Source: Clostridiales bacterium (GTDB taxonomy: Bacteria > Bacillota > Clostridia > Oscillospirales > Oscillospiraceae). From it: a stretch of 64,000 bases of DNA. This document shows positions 16,790 to 24,025 of the stretch, piece after piece; positions within the stretch are counted from its first letter, which is position 1, and the number at the start of each line of letters is the position of its first letter. The notes below the pieces were generated by a model. It searched no databases, was not told the origin of the DNA, and saw nothing but the letters and a program-made list of their open reading frames with translations. The position numbers and the translations under genes are program-made. The DNA lies in the NCBI GenBank assembly GCA_020859945.1, contig JAJBVG010000079.1, forward strand, positions 32,218-96,217, written 5' to 3'.

Positions 16790-17371
16790 ATGTTCGCTTT
16801 GTTTCAACAGCTGGACGTGGGAGTTCTGCTCTTTTTGCAGGAGCATCTGCGCTGCGCCCCACTGTCTCTGTTTCTGATCCCGCTGACCATCTTCGGCGGC
16901 TGCGGGACTATGTGGATCATCCTCTCGGTACTGCTCCTGTTCCGGCCCGATACCCGCAAGGCGGGGTGGATGGCGCTGCTGTCCCTGCTGCTGTGCTACA
17001 TCTTCAACGACCTGATTTTGAAGGAGCTGGTGCAGCGGTCCCGGCCCTTCTGGGTCATCCCGGAGTTGACCACCCTGGTGGCGGAGCCAACCTCGTACTC
17101 CTTCCCATCGGGCCACGCCTGCTCTTCTTTCGCGGCGGCCCACACCTACTGGATGGGCCTGAAAGAGCGGCGGTTCCGTTGGCTGCGGTGGGTGACGATG
17201 GCGCTGGCGGTGCTGATGGCCTTCTCCCGGCTCTACGTAGGGGTCCATTACCCCACGGATGTGCTAGCCGGGTGCCTGGTGGGATTCGTAGGCAGCGGCA
17301 TCATCTGGAAGCTGCTCAACCGACGCTATGACGCGATAGAATGGCATATTTTAAGCAGAAAGACAAACTAA
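16790..17371 (+). CDS. PAP2 family membrane phosphatase (undecaprenyl-diphosphatase-like)
   Basis: 193-residue membrane protein with about five or six hydrophobic helices. All three acid-phosphatase motifs are present: Lys78...Arg85-Pro86, PSGH (106-109) and SR-x5-H-x3-D (Ser146-Arg147, His153, Asp157). Such proteins recycle undecaprenyl diphosphate for wall synthesis or dephosphorylate lipids, with the active site on the outer face. CAGGAGGT lies 5 bases before ATG 16790. Its stop codon overlaps that of the convergent cupin gene. Confidence 0.88.
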   Translation: MFALFQQLDVGVLLFLQEHLRCAPLSLFLIPLTIFGGCGTMWIILSVLLLFRPDTRKAGWMALLSLLLCYIFNDLILKELVQRSRPFWVIPELTTLVAEPTSYSFPSGHACSSFAAAHTYWMGLKERRFRWLRWVTMALAVLMAFSRLYVGVHYPTDVLAGCLVGFVGSGIIWKLLNRRYDAIEWHILSRKTN

Positions 17372-18054
17372 GGTGCGGGCGGATACTCGCTGCACAGCAG
17401 CCGGTAAGGCGGTTCGTCCTCCTCGATGGCGGGGAACCGTCCGGCGGGCGGGTTGAAGCGGTTGTCGGTGTTGTCGTCGTTGCACTGGCTGACTTCGCCC
17501 AGCAGCACCGGCCCTGTCCCCGGCTCCACGGAGAAGTCGTGGTACAGCCGCTGCTGGATGTGGATGCTCTCGCCGGGTGTCAGTTTGATTTGCGTTCCGG
17601 CGGGAACGGTGAACGTCCGCCCGTCACAGTGGACGGTCACAGGGCTGTCGAAGTCGATCTCCTCGTCGGGGAGAGAGTTGTACACCCGGATGAGGACGTT
17701 GCCGCCGCCCCGGTTGATAATGTCCTCGGTCTTGTACCAGTGGAAGTGGTTCAGAGAATACTGCCCCTCTTTCAGGTAGAGCAGCTTTTCCGCGTAGACT
17801 TTGGGATAACGCTCCGGCATGGAGCGGTTCCCGTTGCGGATGGTGATGAGGGAGAAGCCGACTTTGTCGAAGTCGCCGCTGCCGTAGTCGGTGATGTCCC
17901 AACCCAGCATACAGTCCCGGACTTCGTCGTACTCGTGGCCCTTTTCCAGCCACTCCTCCGGGGTAAAGTGGCAGAAAGGCGGGAGATAGCAGTGCTCCCG
18001 CGCACACATGGCCTCCATCTCCCGGAGCGCCCGGTTGATCTCGCTGCGTTTCAT
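17368..18054 (-). CDS. D-lyxose ketol-isomerase family cupin
   Basis: 228-residue cupin resembling the D-lyxose isomerase family (B. subtilis YdaE), metal enzymes interconverting lyxose and xylulose or mannose and fructose. The metal site is visible as NHFHWYKTED (His103, His105, Glu110) with a later histidine at 172 in YHDFS. No sugar transporter or kinase is adjacent, so the physiological substrate is unknown. It ends overlapping the PAP2 gene's stop and lies 11 bases after the DUF1292 gene, probably in the same transcript as ruvX. Confidence 0.82.
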   Translation of the reverse strand: MKRSEINRALREMEAMCAREHCYLPPFCHFTPEEWLEKGHEYDEVRDCMLGWDITDYGSGDFDKVGFSLITIRNGNRSMPERYPKVYAEKLLYLKEGQYSLNHFHWYKTEDIINRGGGNVLIRVYNSLPDEEIDFDSPVTVHCDGRTFTVPAGTQIKLTPGESIHIQQRLYHDFSVEPGTGPVLLGEVSQCNDDNTDNRFNPPAGRFPAIEEDEPPYRLLCSEYPPAP

Positions 18055-18065
18055 CGGTTTACTCC

Positions 18066-18365
18066 TTACAGCTCGAAGCTGGATGCGCCGAAGTCGAATG
18101 CGTCCAGGTTTTTGATTTGGAACAGGTCAAAGACCGCCTGCTCCAGGTCCTCGTCGTTGACCGGGGCGTAATTTTCCGCCTTCTGGTCGTCCTTGCCCAC
18201 CAGCCGGAGGATGGCCACATCCCCCTCGTGGTCGTCGGCGGGCAGGAAGATACCGAACGCCTCCCGGTTGTACTCCACCATGTCCAGCAGCTCATAGATC
18301 TGCACGTTGCCCATCGGGTCCTCCAGGTTCAGCAGGACCCGGTTGTTGTTTGTATCCAGCATCAT
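18066..18365 (-). CDS. DUF1292 family protein (YrzB-like)
   Basis: 99-residue acidic protein of the DUF1292 family, common in Firmicutes next to the Holliday-junction resolvase-like gene. It reads MMLDTNNNRVLLNLEDPMGN and has a short beta-rich, acidic body. GGGAGG lies 10 bases before ATG 18365; the second Met at 18362 is an alternative. Its start overlaps the ruvX stop (ATGATG), so translation is coupled. Function is unknown. Confidence 0.8.
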   Translation of the reverse strand: MMLDTNNNRVLLNLEDPMGNVQIYELLDMVEYNREAFGIFLPADDHEGDVAILRLVGKDDQKAENYAPVNDEDLEQAVFDLFQIKNLDAFDFGASSFEL

Positions 18366-18802
18366 AATTGGGTTTCCTCCCGTTCTCTCTGGTTGCGCTT
18401 GTGTCCAAGATACCCCTCTAAAATCAGCGTGGCCGCCACCGCGTCCACCGTCTGCTTCCGCTTTTTGCCCCGGCGTCCGTTTTCGGAGAGAATGCGGTGG
18501 GCGTCCACTGTGGTCAGGCGTTCGTCCCACAGGGTCAGGGGCAGACCAGTCCGCTCCCGCAGAATGGCCGCCAGCGCCTCGCTTTTGGCGGCGCGCTCTC
18601 CGAGGGTGTCGTTCATGTTTTTGGGGTAGCCCAACACCAGCTCGTCCACCTGATGCTCCGAGACGAGATTCAGCAGCTGCTCCACCACCACCTCCTGCTT
18701 GCGGCTGGAGATGACGGTGGTGTACCCGGCCAGCAGCCCAGTGGGGTCGGAAATGGCGACCCCCGTTCGGGCGTCTCCGTAGTCAATGGCCATAACGCGC
18801 AT
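18362..18802 (-). CDS. ruvX: Putative pre-16S rRNA nuclease / Holliday junction resolvase-like (YqgF/RuvX)
   Basis: 146-residue RNase H-fold protein of the YqgF family, implicated in 16S rRNA 5'-end maturation. MRVMAIDYGDARTGVAISD gives the first catalytic Asp in the DYGDARTG motif; LGYPKNMND and WDERLTT follow the family pattern, and the last acidic residue lies in VDAVAA. ATG 18802 is preferred over 18808 because GGAGGG is 7 bases upstream of it and only 1 base from the other. In B. subtilis the homologue and its DUF1292 partner lie near alaS; here they are about 37 kb from it. Confidence 0.92.
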   Translation of the reverse strand: MRVMAIDYGDARTGVAISDPTGLLAGYTTVISSRKQEVVVEQLLNLVSEHQVDELVLGYPKNMNDTLGERAAKSEALAAILRERTGLPLTLWDERLTTVDAHRILSENGRRGKKRKQTVDAVAATLILEGYLGHKRNQREREETQL

Positions 18803-18941
18803 GGGCATTCCCTCCTGTGATTCTGTGTTCTGCGCTCTATTGTACCATTCTTACGCCTCATTTGTCCACCTGAAAATGCCGTTTTATGGGGCAGCGGTCA
18901 AACAAAATGACAATTACCCACTAACCTACTCGTAAAACCAG

Positions 18942-18970
18942 TTGACAAAACGCGGAAAACCGCCTATAAT
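18942..18970 (+). promoter_or_regulatory. Consensus sigma-A promoter of cysE
   Basis: Perfect TTGACA (18942-18947), a 17-base spacer and perfect TATAAT (18965-18970). Transcription would start near 18977, giving a leader of about 65 bases that contains a GGAGCC/GGCTCC hairpin (about 18999-19017) followed by TTTC just before the ribosome site. Confidence 0.9.
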
Positions 18971-19041
18971 CGTAACAACAGCAAAGTACACGGAAGAGGA
19001 GCCGCGTGACGGCTCCTTTCTGTTCAGGGGAGGTCGTTCCT

Positions 19042-19986
19042 ATGTCCACGGATATGGAGTCCAAAATCAAAGGCATTGTGGACTATATCGTGGCCGACGC
19101 GGAGCAAGAGCATCGGCTGAAAAATCTGTCCATCCACTTGCAACCCGATAAGCGCGTCATCATCGGGATTCTGGAAAAGCTGCAAATCATCCTCTTTCCC
19201 GCCCACTTCGGCAGCAAAAAGGTCAGCGAGTTTGCCGTCAAATACGAGCTGGGCGGGCTGGTGGAGGAGGTTTACTCCGACCTGACCGACCAGATTACCC
19301 TGGCCCTGCTCCACAGCGAGGAATACGCCGACCTGCCCAAGCGGGAGCGCAAGCAGGTGGCGGCGGGGCTGACGGAGCAGTTTTTGGACACCCTGCCCCG
19401 GTTGCGGGACTACCTGAAAATGGACATTCAGGCGGGCTTCGAGGGGGACCCCGCCGCCTTCAACACCGACGAGATCATCTTCTCCTACCCCGGCTTCTAC
19501 GCCATCATGGTCAACCGGCTGGCCCACGAGCTGCACCTGCTAAAGGTGCCGCTGATCCCCCGCATCATGACGGAGCACGCCCACGGTCAGACTGGCATCG
19601 ACATCCACCCAGGCGCCACCATCGGGCGGTACTTTTTCATCGACCATGGCACCGGCGTGGTCATCGGGGAGACCACCACCATCGGCGACCGGGTGAAGAT
19701 TTACCAGGGTGTCACCCTGGGCGGCCTGTCCACACGGGCGGGGCAGGGCCTGCGCAACGTCAAGCGTCACCCCACCATTGAGGACGACGTGACCATCTAC
19801 TCCAACGCCTCTATCCTGGGGGGCGAGACGGTCATCGGCAAGGGCTGTGTCATCGGCGGCAACGCCTTTATTACCCAGTCGGTCCCGCCCCATACGCGGG
19901 TCAGCATCCGTACCCCGGAGTTGCTTTATAAGCCGGATGAGTTCTGTGTCACCGACCAGAGCGAGTATTGGACTTACGAGATTTAA
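19042..19986 (+). CDS. cysE: Serine O-acetyltransferase, long form
   Basis: Makes O-acetylserine from serine and acetyl-CoA, the first step of cysteine synthesis. 314 residues, with an extended N-terminal helical region (about 1-175) before the left-handed beta-helix. The catalytic core reads DIHPGATIGRYFFIDHGTG, with the conserved histidine and aspartate, followed by GETTTIGD and KRHPTI. GGGGAGG precedes ATG 19042. It is monocistronic between a consensus promoter and a strong terminator. No cysK is adjacent. Confidence 0.93.
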   Translation: MSTDMESKIKGIVDYIVADAEQEHRLKNLSIHLQPDKRVIIGILEKLQIILFPAHFGSKKVSEFAVKYELGGLVEEVYSDLTDQITLALLHSEEYADLPKRERKQVAAGLTEQFLDTLPRLRDYLKMDIQAGFEGDPAAFNTDEIIFSYPGFYAIMVNRLAHELHLLKVPLIPRIMTEHAHGQTGIDIHPGATIGRYFFIDHGTGVVIGETTTIGDRVKIYQGVTLGGLSTRAGQGLRNVKRHPTIEDDVTIYSNASILGGETVIGKGCVIGGNAFITQSVPPHTRVSIRTPELLYKPDEFCVTDQSEYWTYEI

Positions 19987-20000
19987 GGTCGTAGAAAGAT

Positions 20001-20038
20001 AAAAAACGAGCCATTCCCACTGGGGTGGCTCGTTTTTT
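20001..20038 (+). terminator. Terminator of cysE
   Basis: Perfect 13-bp stem (20001-20013 with 20026-20038) that includes A6 and T6 arms, so it can work in both directions. Confidence 0.9.
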
Positions 20039-20066
20039 CATATTATTCACGTTTGAACACTTTGCT

Positions 20067-20090
20067 CTAGCCACTAGTCACTAGCCACTA
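20067..20090. repeat. Heptamer tandem repeat, three to four units
   Basis: CTAGCCA, CTAGTCA, CTAGCCA and the start of a fourth unit that runs into the hypB stop codon at 20091. On the minus strand it reads TAGTGGC/TAGTGAC, matching the array at 9801. Confidence 0.75.
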
Positions 20091-20753
20091 TCACGCTTTC
20101 CCCAGTTTTTCCTCCACCTTGCCCGTCAGCCAGGCAACGAACGGCTCCATGCCCTCGCCGGTGCGGGAGGACACCGGGAACACCCGCACGTTGGGGTTCA
20201 CGCCCTTGGCGTTGTCCGTCACCCGTTGGGGATCGAAGTCGAAGTAGGGGAGCATATCGTACTTGTGCAGCACCAGTCCGTCGCAGGTGGCGAACATCAG
20301 GGGGTATTTCTCCACCTTGTCGTCCCCCTCCGGGATGGACAGCACCGCCACCCGGAAGTCCTCGCCAATGTTGAACTCGGCGGGGCAGACCAGGTTGCCG
20401 ATGTTCTCCACGAAAATCACGTCCAAATCGTCCAGCGAGAACAGGGGCAGGATGTTCTGGATGGACATGGCCTCGATGTGGCAGGCCCCCTGGGTCTGGA
20501 GCTGGACGCAGGGAACGCCCATGCCCTGCATGGTCTCCGCGTCAATCTGCCCGGCGATGTCGCCCTCGATGACGCCCACCCGGTAGCGGGGGGACAGCGC
20601 CCGGATGAGGCCCATGATCAGGTTGGTTTTCCCCGCGCCGGGGGACCCCATCACGTTGACCAGACAGACCTGCTTCTGGGCCAGCAGGTCCTTGACCGCC
20701 TGGCTGACATCCTCGTTCCACTCCATGACCTGCTTGACGACCTTGATTTCCAT
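20091..20753 (-). CDS. hypB: Hydrogenase nickel incorporation GTPase HypB
   Basis: SIMIBI-class GTPase that inserts nickel into [NiFe] hydrogenase or urease. 220 residues. P-loop GSPGAGKT is at 36-43, followed by GDIAGQIDAE; the metal-site region is GACHIEAM and the switch region VENIGNLVCPAEF. It has no N-terminal CxxCGC nickel-binding or His-rich stretch. GGAGGCGGAACA precedes the ATG. No hypA, hypCDEF, hydrogenase or urease genes are near, so its partner lies elsewhere. Confidence 0.92.
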   Translation of the reverse strand: MEIKVVKQVMEWNEDVSQAVKDLLAQKQVCLVNVMGSPGAGKTNLIMGLIRALSPRYRVGVIEGDIAGQIDAETMQGMGVPCVQLQTQGACHIEAMSIQNILPLFSLDDLDVIFVENIGNLVCPAEFNIGEDFRVAVLSIPEGDDKVEKYPLMFATCDGLVLHKYDMLPYFDFDPQRVTDNAKGVNPNVRVFPVSSRTGEGMEPFVAWLTGKVEEKLGKA

Positions 20754-20803
20754 TGTTCCGCCTCCATGCGGTCCTGTAGGAACCGCTCGTTGAAATTCGA
20801 TTT

Positions 20804-20832
20804 ATTATATCACCGGAGCGCAGAAAACACAA
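20804..20832 (-). promoter_or_regulatory. Promoter of hypB
   Basis: Minus strand: TTGTGT (20827-20832), a 17-base spacer and perfect TATAAT (20804-20809). The transcript begins about 45 bases before the ATG and can form a small GCGGT.CCT/AGG.ACCGC hairpin near 20769-20787. Confidence 0.65.
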
Positions 20833-20856
20833 GACATTTTCAAAGTATTTTGTCTG

Positions 20857-21384
20857 TCAACAGGTCAAGTGTACCCAGGCGTCCGCCAGACTCGGGTCGT
20901 TGAACAGCGTTCCCCGGGGCGGGGTCAGGGTGAAAGCCAACAGGATGCCAATGGCAAGAATGTACAGCCCCGCCAGCAGGGAGAGACTGCTCCGGGGGAC
21001 GGGCAGCCACCGCCGCAGGGGGAAGTAGGCGGCGATGGACAACACGAAAAGCGCTAGATCCACCGCCAGCAGCCGCCCGCCCAGCACCACATGGTAGCTC
21101 CACGCCACCACCAGCATCCCCGCGCAGCACAGCAGGATGGCGGTCAAGCCCCCGGCGCGCCGCTCTTTGGAGTAAAACGCGAACTCCACCAGCAGCAGGG
21201 GCCAGAAGAGAAGCTTGACGTGTTCCCATATGCTCTCGCTCACTGGGGAGAGGAACTCCGTCAAAATGCTGGGCCAGAGACCAAACAGCCCGTGTAACCC
21301 TATCCCCAACACCAACGCCACGCCAAAAGGCGGCAGACAGCGTTTGAGTTCCGCAATGGGGATCCGTTCCCTGATTTGTTCCAT
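20857..21384 (-). CDS. Integral membrane protein of unknown function
   Basis: 175 residues with about five hydrophobic segments (starting GVALVLGIGLHGLFGL, LLFWPLLLVEFAFY, LTAILLCCAGMLVVAW, DLALFVLSIAAYF and LLAGLYILAIGILLAFTL) and a cytosolic N-terminus. It resembles small Clostridia membrane proteins annotated as DUF6512, but this link is from memory and not certain. GGGAGG lies 6 bases before ATG 21384. It is a single gene between hypB and a glycosidase. No function can be given. Confidence 0.6.
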   Translation of the reverse strand: MEQIRERIPIAELKRCLPPFGVALVLGIGLHGLFGLWPSILTEFLSPVSESIWEHVKLLFWPLLLVEFAFYSKERRAGGLTAILLCCAGMLVVAWSYHVVLGGRLLAVDLALFVLSIAAYFPLRRWLPVPRSSLSLLAGLYILAIGILLAFTLTPPRGTLFNDPSLADAWVHLTC

Positions 21385-21457
21385 AGCGCGCCTCCCTCTG
21401 TTCGTCTGGGATACACTATGCAGCAAAACAGGAAATAGACCGGCCCGACGGCAGAAA

Positions 21458-21493
21458 ACGAGGCCCGGAACCCCGAAAGGCTCCGAACCTCGT
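21458..21493 (-). terminator. Terminator after the glycosidase gene
   Basis: Minus strand: ACGAGG and TCCG blocks (21482-21493) pair with 21458-21469, followed by UUUUC. It lies about 40 bases after the stop codon. Confidence 0.6.
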
Positions 21494-21532
21494 CTATTGG
21501 TTATGTACTGTACTTCGCGCCAGCGAAACCTC

Positions 21533-23053
21533 TTACAGCACCAGGAAGGTGCAGGTGGCGGGAGCGAATGTGATGGGACCGGCGCTCTGGGCCACAGGCT
21601 CCATAGCGGGCAGGCTGTTGCCCTCGCCCAGCACCAGCGGCTGGCCGTTCAGGGTCATCACCGTAGCGCGGAGCTTGCCGTCCAGCCCCTCCAGGGTGTA
21701 GCGCTGGGCGTCTTTGGGCAGTTCGGCGGTGGTGGCCTCGGTGGTGGAGGTGTTGATGACCAGATAAACCACGCCGGGCTTGCCGTCCTTGCGGCTGTGG
21801 GCGAAGACGTGCGCGCCCTCCCGCACCGGCTCGCCGGTGTCGTAGACGGTGGTACCCATCAGGCGGTTCCACAGCAGCACAGCGAAATAGTTGGGCCGGG
21901 GGTCAAAGACCTGACGGGCCAGGAAGCCGTAGTCGGAGGAGGCCAGGGTGTTGTGGAAGATGACACCACTGGTCACGGTGGAGAAGCTGCCCAGTTCGTT
22001 CAGGGTGCGGAACACATCCAGATAGGTGGAGGCCCAGGCGTCGCCGCCGCCGCCAGCGTCGCCGGATTCCGTGACCCACATTTCCGCGCCGGGGACGTAC
22101 TTGTCCCGCATGGGGGCGTAGGTGCGGGCGAAGTTGGCGGCAGTGTCCAGATACTCCTCGCACAGAGCCTCGTCAGGCTGCCAGTGAGCGCCGGGCATGA
22201 CAGAGGCCAGCCGGTCAGAAATGCCGTTGTAATAGTGATAGCTGAACACGTCCAGCGGAACCTTGGTGCCTTCCATCAGGTCGGCGCAGTTGCAGGTGTC
22301 GCTGGCCAGCTGCTCGATGCCGCCGCCGGACTTCCGACCAAAGGTCAGGTTGTCGCCGCCGGTGGAGCTGGGGCCAACCTTGATGCAGTCGGGATAGTTC
22401 TCATCCAGCCACTGGAAGAACAAATCCTGATCCCGGCGGTAGTCGGCAGGGGTGTATCCGGGAGGGAAGCCGGTGTCTTCCATCATGTTGGGTTCATTGG
22501 TGAACTCCGCCGCATCGATGGGCACACCATATTCCGCGCTGAGGCTAAAAATCTTCTCCGCCTCGGTGGGGGGCCAAGGCTCGTGGGCGCTGTGCAGGCC
22601 GGGGCAGTTGGCCACAGAGATGATCAATTTGGCGCCGATGGCCTTGACGAAGTCCAGCACGCCGATCCACTGCTCTTTGGTCAGCACGTTCAGGTAGCCT
22701 TCGGGGACCTGGCCGTTGGTGGTGCCGTCGAAGTCATAATAGGTCTTGGTGGACCAGGTGCCGGACACCCGTACCCACGCGGTGCCCAGCTCTTTGGCCA
22801 GGGCGCGGAGCTTTTCGTTGTACAGGTCGATGGGGGGATAGACCTGCATCAGGTCCTTGTACATGGCGGCAATGCCCTCATCGGTGGCCTCCACGTAAAA
22901 TTCCTCGGTGCCGGCGATCTGTCCGGGGGTGTATGCCTTCCAGAAGGTGCCGCCGGTGACCTCGGCAAACTCCACGTTGTAGGACATCATCATGGGGTTG
23001 CCTTCCCGCAGGGCGGGCAGGCCCTCGGCCTGGATTTTGATAAACTCTGCCAT
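21533..23053 (-). CDS. GH79-like glycoside hydrolase (heparanase/beta-glucuronidase type)
   Basis: 506-residue retaining glycosidase with a (beta/alpha)8 barrel followed by a C-terminal beta domain (about 400-506). The acid/base Glu187 is in FTNEPN and the nucleophile Glu329 in WVTESGDAGGGG. The following VFDPRPNYFAVLLWNRLMGT closely follows the GH79 heparanase pattern. There is no signal peptide, so it acts inside the cell, perhaps on imported glucuronide oligosaccharides; that substrate is inferred. No transporter or other carbohydrate gene is adjacent. A palindrome overlapping its -35 box suggests repression by a sugar-responsive regulator. Confidence 0.75.
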   Translation of the reverse strand: MAEFIKIQAEGLPALREGNPMMMSYNVEFAEVTGGTFWKAYTPGQIAGTEEFYVEATDEGIAAMYKDLMQVYPPIDLYNEKLRALAKELGTAWVRVSGTWSTKTYYDFDGTTNGQVPEGYLNVLTKEQWIGVLDFVKAIGAKLIISVANCPGLHSAHEPWPPTEAEKIFSLSAEYGVPIDAAEFTNEPNMMEDTGFPPGYTPADYRRDQDLFFQWLDENYPDCIKVGPSSTGGDNLTFGRKSGGGIEQLASDTCNCADLMEGTKVPLDVFSYHYYNGISDRLASVMPGAHWQPDEALCEEYLDTAANFARTYAPMRDKYVPGAEMWVTESGDAGGGGDAWASTYLDVFRTLNELGSFSTVTSGVIFHNTLASSDYGFLARQVFDPRPNYFAVLLWNRLMGTTVYDTGEPVREGAHVFAHSRKDGKPGVVYLVINTSTTEATTAELPKDAQRYTLEGLDGKLRATVMTLNGQPLVLGEGNSLPAMEPVAQSAGPITFAPATCTFLVL

Positions 23054-23116
23054 AAAACGCTCCTTTCATCGCGTCATGTTTCCTGCGCCGCAAAGGGCGG
23101 CGCTTGCTTATGTATT

Positions 23117-23145
23117 ATTATACAAGAGATATTTTCTGTTCGCAA
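23117..23145 (-). promoter_or_regulatory. Promoter of the GH79-like gene with overlapping palindromic operator
   Basis: Minus strand: -35 TTGCGA (23140-23145), a 17-base spacer and perfect TATAAT (23117-23122). The perfect palindrome GTTCGCAAGCGAAC (23138-23151) covers the -35 box, the usual position of a repressor site. A GC-rich hairpin (23086-23103) lies in the 5' leader. Confidence 0.7.
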
Positions 23146-23220
23146 GCGAACTTTTACAAAAAACGCGGTAAAATCTTCGCGTCTTTGTGCAGAATTTACA
23201 CATTTGGAGGACAGTATAAC

Positions 23221-23616
23221 TTAAAACCGGATGACCTCCGGCTCATGGGTAAAGGAGGAGATAGTGGCAGTCGCGTCCTTGAAGTAGAACACAGAGGTGT
23301 TCCCCTCCGGGCCAGTGGTGTACATCTCCCGCAGGCTGGGATAGGCGTCCAGCAGGGACTCCTGAGCCTCTGTTCTTGTGTCCAAAACGACGGAACCAGC
23401 CAGGCGCAGCCACTCGCCGCCCTTCATGGCGCAAATCTCTACTTTGGGGTTTTCCAGCATCTGCCGCTCTACTTGCTTCCCCTTGCCGGTCTGGAGGTAC
23501 AGCTTTCCCTCAAAGAGGTGGATGGTCCCGAAGGGGCGGACGCGGGGCTGGCCACGGTCATCGGTGGCCAGGTAATAGGTTTGGGCTTCCTTCAAAAATT
23601 CGTAAACTCGGTTCAT
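23221..23616 (-). CDS. Pyridoxamine 5'-phosphate oxidase family protein
   Basis: 131-residue split-barrel flavin-binding-fold protein. It starts MNRVYEFLKEAQTYYLAT and has DDRGQPRVRPFGT, followed by an LYLQTGKGKQVERQM segment, typical of the small Clostridia PNPOx-like proteins. It is too short for a true PdxH and lacks its C-terminal PLP-binding part, so it is more likely an FMN or F420-type reductase or a flavin-binding protein of unknown substrate. It is monocistronic, upstream of and parallel to the glycosidase. Confidence 0.75.
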   Translation of the reverse strand: MNRVYEFLKEAQTYYLATDDRGQPRVRPFGTIHLFEGKLYLQTGKGKQVERQMLENPKVEICAMKGGEWLRLAGSVVLDTRTEAQESLLDAYPSLREMYTTGPEGNTSVFYFKDATATISSFTHEPEVIRF

Positions 23617-23749
23617 GGTATGTTCCTTTCTGTGAAAAGTAAATGGTCAGGATACTATATTATAACATGCTTCATTGGGAAGGACAAGGCGGTATTTGAA
23701 GCGATTAGAAAATCCCTCATTCTACCGGGGAAATTTCCGTTTTTTGTGG

Positions 23750-23778
23750 TTGCAATTTCTTCGGGAAACGAGTAAAAT
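23750..23778 (+). promoter_or_regulatory. Promoter of mgtE
   Basis: TTGCAA (23750-23755), a 17-base spacer and TAAAAT (23773-23778). The predicted start near 23785 gives a leader of about 240 bases before mgtE. Confidence 0.6.
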
Positions 23779-23784
23779 ATCATA

Positions 23785-24025
23785 GGGGATAAACCGTCCC
23801 CGGTATTTTTGCGCCTTTTCCCAACGACGATTACGAAAGGAGATGAGACAGGAATGGACGCAGGCGGTCGAAGTCGCAGAGCTGATGGCAATGACGCTCC
23901 GGTGCCCTTATGGGTCCCTGTTATCCACCGGTCTCACCCTCCCGTGAGACCGTCGGTTCTGCGAGTGTAGTGCGCAGTTCTGCCTCCCGACTTATTTCTT
24001 AAAAGTAAGAAGGAGGTAGTTCCCA
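23785..24025 (+). promoter_or_regulatory. Structured leader of mgtE with small ORFs (candidate Mg2+-responsive element)
   Basis: The leader can form a multi-branched fold: CGCAGA (23875-23880) with TCTGCG (23958-23963) encloses CCGGTG/CACCGG (23899-23904 with 23926-23931) and GTCTCAC/GTGAGAC (23931-23937 with 23944-23950). A 38-codon ORF (23854-23970, MDAGGRSRRADG...) with six prolines runs through it, preceded at a distance by AAAGGAG; a second frame starts at 23843. It does not match the M-box consensus. Regulation by Mg2+ is inferred from the downstream transporter. Confidence 0.45.

Noticed and set aside
18999..19017. T-box leader for cysE
   Set aside because: The leader from the consensus promoter is only about 65 bases and lacks the T-box sequence; only a small hairpin is present.
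23785..24025. M-box (ykoK) magnesium riboswitch
   Set aside because: The expected conserved blocks of the M-box are not present, although the downstream gene is mgtE.
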